Source of the DNA: Thermonema rossianum DSM 10300
GTDB taxonomy: Bacteria; Bacteroidota; Bacteroidia; Cytophagales; Thermonemataceae
Assembly (NCBI RefSeq): GCF_000426825.1
Contig: NZ_AUGC01000001.1
Span: forward strand, 372,001-436,000
Direction of reading: 5' to 3'
Length of the DNA stretch: 64,000 nucleotides
A program made the position numbers and the translations under genes. Under the pieces are notes generated by a model that searched no databases, was not told the DNA's origin, and saw nothing but the letters and a program-made list of their open reading frames with translations. Positions 48,925 through 56,337 of the stretch are shown here, in pieces; position 1 is the first letter of the stretch; every line of letters starts with the position of its first letter.

Positions 48925-49560
48925 CTACTGTGAAAGGCAATATTGTTGTATCCAGTCTGCGGCTTCGGATAGTCCTTCTTCATAAGCTTCTGCCCACTCT
49001 TGGCAAGCCCGCTCGTGATGCCCTTTCTTGTAAAGGGCTTTCCCTCTTTCCAAATGCGCATAGGCAAAAGCAGGCGCTAAATCTAAGGCAGTAGTAAAAT
49101 CATCGAGGGCAGCATCCAGGCTATCTGTGGCCATGTAGGCCAGGCCGCGGTTGTAGTAAAGAATGGCTATTTTGGGCTGTGCTTGAATGGCTTTCGATAA
49201 GGCTTCGATGGCTTCGGGGTAGTGCTGTTGAAGCCTGAGAAGCTCCCCTTTGTTACACCAGGCATCGGCAAAGTCTTGTTTCAGCTCAATGGCACGTTCA
49301 TAGTCTTGTAGAGCGCCCGTTGTATCGGCAAGAAACTCCTTTACGAGTGCGCGCTCAAAGAAGTAATCAGCCACAGTGTCGGTAAGCAGAATCAAGCTGT
49401 CATACCTTGCCAATGCAGTGGCGTAGTCTTCTTTTTGCAAGGCGCTGACAGCCCGTGCACGCAACTGCTCCGGGTCTGCTTCTGTGGAATGGGGCTGCAT
49501 ATCGCAAGCAATGGCCAAGCCAAGCCAGCACAGCAGCGAAAGAATGGTGCTTTTTTTCAT
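48925..49560 (-). CDS. TPR-repeat lipoprotein
   Basis: 211 residues from the ATG at 49560; an alternative ATG three codons upstream exists. Lipoprotein signal ends AIAC (LCWLGLAIAC). Four to five tetratricopeptide repeats follow, e.g. ADYFFERALVKEFLADTTGA, ADAWCNKGELLRLQQHYPEA, AILYYNRGLAYMATDSLDAA, AYAHLERGKALYKKGHHERA. TPRs are protein-interaction scaffolds; partner unknown. Next to the gldJ-like genes but on the opposite strand. Confidence 0.85.
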   Translation of the reverse strand: MKKSTILSLLCWLGLAIACDMQPHSTEADPEQLRARAVSALQKEDYATALARYDSLILLTDTVADYFFERALVKEFLADTTGALQDYERAIELKQDFADAWCNKGELLRLQQHYPEAIEALSKAIQAQPKIAILYYNRGLAYMATDSLDAALDDFTTALDLAPAFAYAHLERGKALYKKGHHERACQEWAEAYEEGLSEAADWIQQYCLSQ

Positions 49561-49582
49561 GGCTTTCATGTATTTTGGGAAA

Positions 49583-49621
49583 TGAAAGAAAAAGACCTAT
49601 GGACACGCAGCCCATAGGTCT
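49583..49621 (-). terminator. Terminator of aconitase
   Basis: AGACCTATGG (49593-49602) pairs perfectly with CCATAGGTCT (49612-49621), loop of nine. On the minus strand it is followed by TTTTTCTTTC. Confidence 0.88.
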
Positions 49622-49645
49622 ATGTATGTATTGTCAAGCAATGCA

Positions 49646-51910
49646 TTAAGCGTTGTTTTGCTGACGAATCAAGTTGAGGGCAGAGCCTGCCTTGAACCAC
49701 TCGATTTGTGCTTCATTGTAAGAGTGGTTTACTTGTATCTCGTCGGTGCTGCCGTCTTTGTGGTGTAATACCACGGTCAGCGGCTTGCCCGGGGCAAACG
49801 ACTCCAGACCCAAGATATCGATGGTGTCATCTTCTTGTACTTTGTCGTAGTCTGCCGGGTTGGCAAAGGTAAGCGCCAACATACCTTGTTTTTTCAGGTT
49901 GGTTTCATGAATACGGGCAAACGACTTCACGATAACGGCACGCACGCCCAAGTGGCGGGGCTCCATGGCAGCGTGTTCACGCGATGAACCTTCGCCATAG
50001 TTTTCGTCGCCCACTACTACCGAGCCGATGCCGGCGGCTTTGTAGGCACGCGCTACCTTGGGCACTTCGTCATATTCGCCGGTCAACTGGTTTTTCACTT
50101 TGTTGGTTTCACCGTTGAAGGCATTGACCGCACCAATGAGCAGGTTGTTGGAGATGTTGTCCAAGTGACCACGGTATTTCAACCAAGGACCTGCCATTGA
50201 GATATGGTCGGTCGTACACTTGCCCTTGGCTTTGATAAGCAGTTTCATGCCTTTCAGGTCGGTACCTTCCCATGCGGGGAATGGTGTCAACAGCTGCAAG
50301 CGCTCCGACTTCGGATCTACTTTTACTTCCACTTGACTTCCGTCTTCGGCGGGGGCTATATAGCCGTTGTCTTTGACGTCGAAACCTTTCTCGGGCAGCT
50401 CAATGCCTTTGGGCTCGTCCAACTTCACCTCTTTGCCTTCCTCATTGATGAGGGTGTCGGTCATGGGGTTGAACTTCAAAGAACCGGCAATGGCAAAAGC
50501 GGTTACGATTTCAGGCGAAGCCACAAACGCATGGGTTTTGGGGTTGCCGTCGTTGCGCTTTGCAAAGTTACGGTTGAATGAAGTCATAATAGAGTTGGGG
50601 CGGTCGGGGTTGTTGTGACGCTGCCACTGCCCAATGCAAGGACCACAGGCATTGGCAAGCACCACGCCACCGATGGCTTCGAACTCGTCGAGCAGACCGT
50701 CACGTTCAGCCGTGTAGCGCACCATTTCGGAGCCGGGCGTTACAGTGAACTCTGCTTGTACTTTCAGTTTCTTTTCTTTGGCTTGTTTTGCCACGGAAGC
50801 GGCGCGCGTCAAGTCTTCATAAGAAGAGTTGGTACAAGAGCCAATCAGACCTACTTCCAGCTTATCGGGCCAGTTGTTCTTTTCTACAGCTTCGGCAAAC
50901 TTAGACAAGGGCCATGCCAAGTCGGGCGTGAAAGGTCCGTTGATATGCGGTTCCAGCTCCGATAAGTTGATTTCAATGACTTGGTCGTAGTATTTTTCAG
51001 GGTTTTCATATACTTCCGCATCGGGGCGCAGATAGTCTTTTATGCTTTCTGCCAAGTCGGCTACTTCTTTGCGTCCGGTCGCTTCGAGGTATGCACGCAT
51101 ACGGCTATCGTAAGCAAAAACAGAAGTAGTAGCCCCTACTTCGGCGCCCATGTTACAGATGGTAGCTTTGCCGGTACAAGACAAAGAGTCGGCACCTTCA
51201 CCAAAGTATTCGATGATGGCATTGGTGCCACCTTTTACGGTGAGAATACCGGCCACTTTCAAAATCACATCTTTAGGCGAAGCCCAGCCGTTCAGTTTGC
51301 CGGTCAGTTTTACACCTATCAACTTGGGGAAGAGCAATTCCCAAGCCATGCCGGTCATTACGTCCACAGCATCGGCACCGCCCACACCAATGGCAATCAT
51401 ACCTAAACCGCCGGCGTTGGGGGTGTGCGAGTCGGTTCCAATCATCATGCCACCGGGGAAGGCGTAGTTTTCCAACACCACTTGGTGGATGATACCGGCA
51501 CCGGGTTTCCAGAAACCAATACCGTATTTGTTGGATACAGAAGCCAAAAAGTCATAAACTTCTTTGTTTCGCCCCAAGGCTTCTTCCAGGTCTTGCTCTG
51601 CACCTGTTTTGGCCAGAATCAGGTGGTCGCAGTGTACGGTAGAAGGCACCGCCACCTTGTCTTTGCCTGCCAGCATGAACTGGAGCAGCGCCATCTGTGC
51701 AGTGGCATCTTGCATAGCCACACGGTCGGGGGCAAACTCTACGTACTCTTTTCCACGCTGAAACTCACGGATTTCTTGCCCGGGATAGAGGTGGGCATAT
51801 AAAATTTTTTCGGCTAAGGTCATAGGGCGGTTCAGCACTTTGCGCGCTTGATTCACACGCTCGGGCAGTTGCTGATACACCCGTTGAATCATATCAAAGT
51901 CGAATAGCAT
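49646..51910 (-). CDS. acnA: Aconitate hydratase, mitochondrial type
   Basis: 754 residues; interconverts citrate and isocitrate with a 4Fe-4S cluster. Substrate and cluster motifs: [35 protein letters not shown] (first cluster cysteine), [11 protein letters not shown] (other two cysteines). The C-terminal swivel domain contains [19 protein letters not shown]. Length and sequence resemble the mitochondrial enzyme rather than AcnB. The symbol is approximate. Monocistronic with terminator. Confidence 0.95.
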   Translation of the reverse strand: MLFDFDMIQRVYQQLPERVNQARKVLNRPMTLAEKILYAHLYPGQEIREFQRGKEYVEFAPDRVAMQDATAQMALLQFMLAGKDKVAVPSTVHCDHLILAKTGAEQDLEEALGRNKEVYDFLASVSNKYGIGFWKPGAGIIHQVVLENYAFPGGMMIGTDSHTPNAGGLGMIAIGVGGADAVDVMTGMAWELLFPKLIGVKLTGKLNGWASPKDVILKVAGILTVKGGTNAIIEYFGEGADSLSCTGKATICNMGAEVGATTSVFAYDSRMRAYLEATGRKEVADLAESIKDYLRPDAEVYENPEKYYDQVIEINLSELEPHINGPFTPDLAWPLSKFAEAVEKNNWPDKLEVGLIGSCTNSSYEDLTRAASVAKQAKEKKLKVQAEFTVTPGSEMVRYTAERDGLLDEFEAIGGVVLANACGPCIGQWQRHNNPDRPNSIMTSFNRNFAKRNDGNPKTHAFVASPEIVTAFAIAGSLKFNPMTDTLINEEGKEVKLDEPKGIELPEKGFDVKDNGYIAPAEDGSQVEVKVDPKSERLQLLTPFPAWEGTDLKGMKLLIKAKGKCTTDHISMAGPWLKYRGHLDNISNNLLIGAVNAFNGETNKVKNQLTGEYDEVPKVARAYKAAGIGSVVVGDENYGEGSSREHAAMEPRHLGVRAVIVKSFARIHETNLKKQGMLALTFANPADYDKVQEDDTIDILGLESFAPGKPLTVVLHHKDGSTDEIQVNHSYNEAQIEWFKAGSALNLIRQQNNA

Positions 51911-51951
51911 AAGGCTTACTTTTTAAGAAGTTGTAAACTAAAAACTCATGG

Positions 51952-51959
51952 CAAAGTTA
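51952..51959 (-). promoter_or_regulatory. Putative -7 element for aconitase
   Basis: CAAAGTTA on the plus strand is TAACTTTG on the minus strand, 41 bases before the aconitase ATG. No clear -33 element. Confidence 0.45.
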
Positions 51960-52021
51960 GTAAATATCGAGTGATAATAAGCATGAGTGCGTTTGAAAAA
52001 GAAAACAGGGTATTACATGAC

Positions 52022-52045
52022 TTTCCTCGTATCTTTGCGAGGAAA
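52022..52045 (+). promoter_or_regulatory. Inverted repeat enclosing a -7 promoter box
   Basis: TTTCCTCG (52022-52029) and CGAGGAAA (52038-52045) are perfect inverted arms. The eight bases between them, TATCTTTG (52030-52037), are a perfect TAnnTTTG -7 element, 28 bases before the ATG at 52066. The symmetry over a core promoter suggests an operator, though a transcript hairpin is also possible. Confidence 0.55.
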
Positions 52046-52065
52046 ACAGCATAAGAGAAACCATA

Positions 52066-52578
52066 ATGATAGAGACTGTAAAGCAATTAAAAACCGGAAA
52101 TTTGTGCCTGTATCCTTCTTCTTTGGGCTGGTGGTTGATTGCCGACAGCTGGAAAAAAGAGGCAACCGGACGACTGATGCACATTAAAGGCACACTGGCA
52201 CAAAAAGAAGTGGTGTTGCATATCGAGTCCATCGGCTTGCTGTCACAATATGTTGCCGAGGTGCCGGATATAGCTTGGGACTGGATGGAGATGAACCGCC
52301 GTCCTTTGTGGGTGAAGTTTGAGCAATACCATTTGTTGCCGGAAGGGGTGGCAGCTGATGAATTGTGGATTTCTTTGAGTAAGGAAGAAAGCTGGCATAA
52401 GCTGCTCAACCGCATAGGGCACCCGGTGGTGGGGATTCTGCTGGGAGATACTTATATTCTTGACGATGCTTGGAATGTTTATGTGCCGGCGATGACGTTA
52501 CCCAAGCAGCGGCATCGACCTGATAAAGTGCACCTGCTAAATAATGGAACTATTCAAAGCTTGGAAAAAGGAAGCTGA
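52066..52578 (+). CDS. Degenerate Sua5/YrdC-like protein
   Basis: 170 residues with recognisable Sua5/YrdC framework: TGNLCLYPSSLGWWLIADSW corresponds to the VILYPTDTVWGL strand, HIKGTLAQKEVVLHIESIGL to the IKxR region, LSQYVAEVPDIAWDWMEM, and KLLNRIGHPVVGILLGD to the region that normally reads GxPIVSTSAN. The catalytic KxR motif is K-G-T (residues 41-43) and the SxN motif is lost, so threonylcarbamoyl-AMP synthesis is doubtful. First gene of a three-gene operon; ends in a TGATG overlap with the UbiA gene. Confidence 0.65.
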   Translation: MIETVKQLKTGNLCLYPSSLGWWLIADSWKKEATGRLMHIKGTLAQKEVVLHIESIGLLSQYVAEVPDIAWDWMEMNRRPLWVKFEQYHLLPEGVAADELWISLSKEESWHKLLNRIGHPVVGILLGDTYILDDAWNVYVPAMTLPKQRHRPDKVHLLNNGTIQSLEKGS

Positions 52579-53447
52579 TGAAATTACGCGATGTTATATT
52601 GCACTTCCGCTTCCCTTTTTCATTGTTTTTGATGCCGGTGTATTTATACGCTCTGAGCCAGGTGCACCGCATTGAAGACCGCTGGGCTGTGTGGGGAAGC
52701 TTCATTGTGTGGCATGTGTTTATTTATCCTGCAAGCAACGCCTACAATAGTTATTTCGATAAAGACGAGGGAAGTATTGGCGGTTTAAAGAGCCCACCGC
52801 CTGTAACAGAAATTTTGTATTGGATAAGCTTACTATGGACAGCCTTAGGAGTGGGGTTGGCTTTTGTCGTGCATGTACTCTACGGTTGCATGGTGCTTGT
52901 GTATGTGTTGGTATCGAAGGCTTACAGCCATCCGGCTATCCGTCTTAAGCGCCATCCTTATTTAGGCTGGTTGGCAGTGGTCCTTTTCCAGGGGGCTTGG
53001 GTTTATATGGCTACCGTAGTGGCAGTGGCACCGGGCGAGGAAACAGAGCAGCAGCACCGGGCAGCCGCTCTGTTGAGTAGTCTCATGTTGGCGGCTACGT
53101 ATCCGCTCACGCAGGTGTATCAGCATGAAGAAGACCGCCAAAGGGGAGACCTGACACTTTCTTTGCGTTTGGGGGTAAAGGGAACATTCCTTTGGGCATC
53201 ATTTTTTCTTTTACTCACGGCTTTGGGCCATGTTGCATATGCCTATTATTTCGCCGACAGGCTTTATTTATTAGTATTGTCGGGATGTTTGTTGCTGCCC
53301 GGTATCTATTTTTTTTATTGGATGCGCCGGGCATACAGGCGCCAAGAGGCCACCTACGAAGAGGCCATGCGCATGAATATTACCGGAGCCATGAGCATGA
53401 ATATAGCCTTTGCAACTTTATTGGCTTTGCGGTATCTTGTCGTTTGA
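52578..53447 (+). CDS. UbiA-family prenyltransferase
   Basis: 289 residues, about seven to nine transmembrane segments. The first Asp-rich motif reads NAYNSYFDKDEG (about residues 54-65), the second HEEDRQRGDLTLSLRLG. UbiA enzymes attach prenyl chains to aromatic or other acceptors, in quinone, haem O or lipid pathways. The acceptor is unknown; it does not look like MenA or CtaB by eye. Translationally coupled to the Sua5-like gene. Confidence 0.85.
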   Translation: MKLRDVILHFRFPFSLFLMPVYLYALSQVHRIEDRWAVWGSFIVWHVFIYPASNAYNSYFDKDEGSIGGLKSPPPVTEILYWISLLWTALGVGLAFVVHVLYGCMVLVYVLVSKAYSHPAIRLKRHPYLGWLAVVLFQGAWVYMATVVAVAPGEETEQQHRAAALLSSLMLAATYPLTQVYQHEEDRQRGDLTLSLRLGVKGTFLWASFFLLLTALGHVAYAYYFADRLYLLVLSGCLLLPGIYFFYWMRRAYRRQEATYEEAMRMNITGAMSMNIAFATLLALRYLVV

Positions 53448-53468
53448 TTCATCAAAATGCATAGAACT

Positions 53469-53933
53469 ATGAGCTTTTATCAAATTTTACTCTTTTTGCA
53501 CTCATGGCTACGGTGGGCTATCTTGCTGACAGCCCTTTGGGTACTCATCCGTTCTTTTCGCGGATGGCAAATGGGACTGCCTTTCAAAAAGTCAGACAAT
53601 GGCATGCAGGCAGCCTTTGTAGGCATGATGCATTTGCAGTTGGTGTTGGGTTTGCTGCTTTATTTTGTTTTTAGCCCCTTCGGTTTGGATGCCTTTGCCC
53701 AAGGTGCCAAGGTAGTGATGAAAAATGCAGGCTTGCGCTATTGGGCAGTGGAACATGCAACAGTGATGCTGTTGGCTGTTATTTTGGCACAGGTAGGGCG
53801 TACGAAGTCGAAACGTGCCCGGGCACACAAGCAAAAGTTTAAACACGCTTTTGTGTTTTTCCTGATTAGTTTGATACTTATGTTGAGCCGTATTCCTTGG
53901 CACGAAAGTGCACGCTTGTTTCGAAGCTTTTAA
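53469..53933 (+). CDS. Small four-helix membrane protein (cytochrome b-like family)
   Basis: 154 residues from the ATG at 53469; an in-frame ATG four codons earlier is possible. Four hydrophobic segments: FYQILLFLHSWLRWAILLTA, AFVGMMHLQLVLGLLLYF, YWAVEHATVMLLAVILAQVG and FFLISLILMLSRIPW. Histidines in the first three helices (LHSWLRW, MHLQL, VEHAT) are positioned as possible haem ligands; such Bacteroidota proteins are often annotated as cytochrome b. No direct evidence of haem binding. Third gene of the Sua5-like/UbiA operon, 21 bases after ubiA. Confidence 0.7.
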   Translation: MSFYQILLFLHSWLRWAILLTALWVLIRSFRGWQMGLPFKKSDNGMQAAFVGMMHLQLVLGLLLYFVFSPFGLDAFAQGAKVVMKNAGLRYWAVEHATVMLLAVILAQVGRTKSKRARAHKQKFKHAFVFFLISLILMLSRIPWHESARLFRSF

Positions 53934-53954
53934 TTTGTAGTATTGTTTTAAGAG

Positions 53955-53976
53955 AGCCCCCTTTGGGGCTTTTTTT
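53955..53976 (+). terminator. Terminator of the Sua5-like/UbiA operon
   Basis: AGCCCC (53955-53960) pairs with GGGGCT (53965-53970), loop CTTT, followed by six T. The T-run abuts the anmK stop codon on the other strand. Confidence 0.9.
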
Positions 53977-55129
53977 ATTCGGGCAAAGAAATTTTTCCAA
54001 GTCTTACTTGAATGAGAGGAGGCGGATAACCGGCGGGCTTGCCTTGTAAGCATTCATAGCCCAAAAGGGCAAACAGCATTGCTTCTTTGGCATCGGGAGG
54101 AATGCCCAGCACTTCGGTGCTCTGAATAACATGATGGGGTAAATATTCCTGCAGTTTTTCCATTAAAAAATGATTATGCACACCGCCGCCACTTACATAA
54201 ATTTTCTGCGCTTTGTATTGTGGCTGCCGGCAGATGGCTTGGGCAATGCCCCAGGCTGTAAAACAGCAAAGGGTATGTAAAATATCTTGTACTGCATACC
54301 TCTTGCCTTCTATCAAGGCGGCAAGCCATTGCCATGAAAAACTCTCTTGACCGGTACTCTTGGGAAAGGCTTGTTGAAAAAAAGGGTGGGCGGTAAGGGC
54401 ATCGAACAAATCCGGCAAGAAATGCCCTTTGCGGGCAAGGCATCCGGAAGCATCGTAGTCTTGTTGTAAAAAGTGGCGGGTGGTGGCATCTAATAAGGTA
54501 TTGCCGGGGCCGCAGTCGCTTGCCCACAAGCTTTGCCCACTATCGCGTGGCGGAAGATAGGTGAGATTGGCAATACCGCCAATATTGAGCAGCCAACGGC
54601 TTTCTTGCTCGTGAGCAAGCAGCAAGTAATCGCCGTAGGGGGCCAGTGGAGCACCTTCGCCGCCCCCTGCAATATGCTTTTGGCGGAAGTCGCTGATGGT
54701 GAGAATGCCGGTTCGTAAGGCAATGATGTCACCATCGCCTATTTGCAGGGTGCTGTGTAAGCCATGCCCGGGGTCCGGTGCATGGTAAGCCGTTTGCCCA
54801 TGGCTTGCGATAAGGTCTATTTGCCCGGAGGTAAGCTGCCACTCTTTGAGTGCGCTTAGTATCATTTGGGCATGCCACTCGCCCACCAAACGGTGGAGGC
54901 GGGTTAACTCTTCGAAATTGACATACTTTTGGAAGACAATTTTTTGTAATTTTTCTTTTTGAACCTTACTGTATTGCTGTGTTTTGAAACGATGTAGTGT
55001 AATATTTTTATTTTTTTCAGATTGACTGACATGGCACAAGGCTATGTCCAAGCCGTCGAGCGATGTGCCTGACATGCAACCTATAATTGTAAGTTCCTTT
55101 TTTTGCAATACCTCTAAAACCTTATGCAT
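53975..55129 (-). CDS. anmK: Anhydro-N-acetylmuramic acid kinase
   Basis: 384 residues. Phosphorylates and opens anhydroMurNAc from peptidoglycan turnover to MurNAc-6-phosphate. The ATP-binding start IGCMSGTSLDGLDIALCHV is diagnostic; LIASHGQTAYHAP, NIGGIANLTYLPP, SDCGPGNTLLDATTR and VSGGGVHNHFLMEKL follow in order. No other recycling gene (nagZ, murQ) is adjacent. Confidence 0.95.
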   Translation of the reverse strand: MHKVLEVLQKKELTIIGCMSGTSLDGLDIALCHVSQSEKNKNITLHRFKTQQYSKVQKEKLQKIVFQKYVNFEELTRLHRLVGEWHAQMILSALKEWQLTSGQIDLIASHGQTAYHAPDPGHGLHSTLQIGDGDIIALRTGILTISDFRQKHIAGGGEGAPLAPYGDYLLLAHEQESRWLLNIGGIANLTYLPPRDSGQSLWASDCGPGNTLLDATTRHFLQQDYDASGCLARKGHFLPDLFDALTAHPFFQQAFPKSTGQESFSWQWLAALIEGKRYAVQDILHTLCCFTAWGIAQAICRQPQYKAQKIYVSGGGVHNHFLMEKLQEYLPHHVIQSTEVLGIPPDAKEAMLFALLGYECLQGKPAGYPPPLIQVRLGKISLPE

Positions 55130-55285
55130 GCCTACTTTCGTTTTTAAAAAGTTGGTGAAAAAACTTGAATAAATAATATCTTTTTATTACATTCATACAA
55201 CTAAGTCGGTATGGCTTCTTGCTTCCTTTTTCGGAAGAATTTTCTATGCCCTTTCTTATCACCAAAACTAACTTAATTAAAAACT

Positions 55286-56242
55286 ATGGAAAGCTATTGC
55301 CTCAAAATCGCCTTGGATTCTACACCTGCTGTATTTCACACAGGCATGTATGTTGCCTTAGGAAAAGGCTGGTTCAACGATGAAGAACTGGCTGTTCGCT
55401 TCATTAGCCCGGACGAGGATAACTACTACATGACACCTGCCCAGAAATTATGGCATGGGAAGGTTGATTTGGCTATTTTGAGGCCGGAAGAGCTTACCTG
55501 TCTGAATATTTCGGAGCCGGCACATCGTTTTATAGCTTTGGCTACTCTCTTGCAAGACAACACACAAGCAATTGGGATAAGAAAAGAAATGGGCGTGGCG
55601 CGTTTGGCGCATCTCGATGGCAAGCGCTATGCCTATATGGGGCTGCCTTATGAGCATCGCTTTTTACGTTGTCTTATCAAACAGGATAGAGGGAAGGGGA
55701 AATATGAAGCAATAGAAACCGGTACAGCGGGGGCATGGCGTGCCTTCCTGCGTCGCCAAGTAGATGTGGTGCGTTATCATACAATCTGGGAGGGGGTAGA
55801 TGCCGCATGCAGGCATATACCCCTTACTTCTTTTATGATAAACGAGCAGCACGTGCCTTATCGTTATACACATGTGTTGTGTGTGCGCGATGATGTGTGG
55901 CAACAAAAGCAAGAAGCCATTCGTGCTTTCCTGCGGGTGGTGGCCGAGGGCTATTATTTTGCTACTGAGCACCCCGACAGCGCCGCCAATCTGCTGATGG
56001 AAGGGGCACGGCATCCTTCGTTGAACAATATTCGTTTTCTGTATCAAAGTCAGCTAAGAGCTTTGCCGTACTACGGAGGCAAAGATTGGGGCAAAATGGA
56101 TATTCAGGATTGGCGTGCCTTGTGGGAGGTGATGTTGGAGCACAAAGTGCTGTTAGGACCCGACAAAAAAGTACTTGACCACCTGCCTTTTGCCATAGAG
56201 GAGGTCATACAACCCGTTCTACAAAAAGAAACAGCTATATAA
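55286..56242 (+). CDS. THI5/NMT1-like substrate-binding-fold protein, cytosolic
   Basis: 318 residues matching the NMT1/THI5-like binding-protein fold: LKIALDSTPAVFHTGMYVAL, LAVRFISPDEDNYYMTPAQK, WHGKVDLAILRPEEL. These parallel the start of THI5 and of thiamine-precursor binding proteins. There is no signal peptide, and an in-frame stop at 55274-55276 rules out an upstream extension, so the protein stays in the cytoplasm. The Lys/His pair that yeast THI5 consumes to make the pyrimidine is not evident. Ligand unknown; thiamine-pyrimidine handling is a hypothesis. Confidence 0.75.
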   Translation: MESYCLKIALDSTPAVFHTGMYVALGKGWFNDEELAVRFISPDEDNYYMTPAQKLWHGKVDLAILRPEELTCLNISEPAHRFIALATLLQDNTQAIGIRKEMGVARLAHLDGKRYAYMGLPYEHRFLRCLIKQDRGKGKYEAIETGTAGAWRAFLRRQVDVVRYHTIWEGVDAACRHIPLTSFMINEQHVPYRYTHVLCVRDDVWQQKQEAIRAFLRVVAEGYYFATEHPDSAANLLMEGARHPSLNNIRFLYQSQLRALPYYGGKDWGKMDIQDWRALWEVMLEHKVLLGPDKKVLDHLPFAIEEVIQPVLQKETAI

Positions 56243-56276
56243 TACTTGTTTGTTTTGCTTTTCATACAGCTCTTTT

Positions 56277-56317
56277 ATACCTTACTAAACCCTTTTAGTA
56301 AGGTATTCCTTTTTTCA
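56277..56317 (+). terminator. Terminator after the THI5-like gene
   Basis: A 13-base perfect stem, ATACCTTACTAAA (56277-56289) with TTTAGTAAGGTAT (56294-56306), loop CCCT-like, followed by TCCTTTTTT. Only about 21 bases remain before the next start codon. Confidence 0.88.
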
Positions 56318-56337
56318 AGCATAGAATTTATGTGTGC

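Noticed and set aside
55130-55285. Possible TPP riboswitch before the THI5-like gene
   Set aside because: No CTGAGA-type conserved core or matching helices could be found in the 156 bases.
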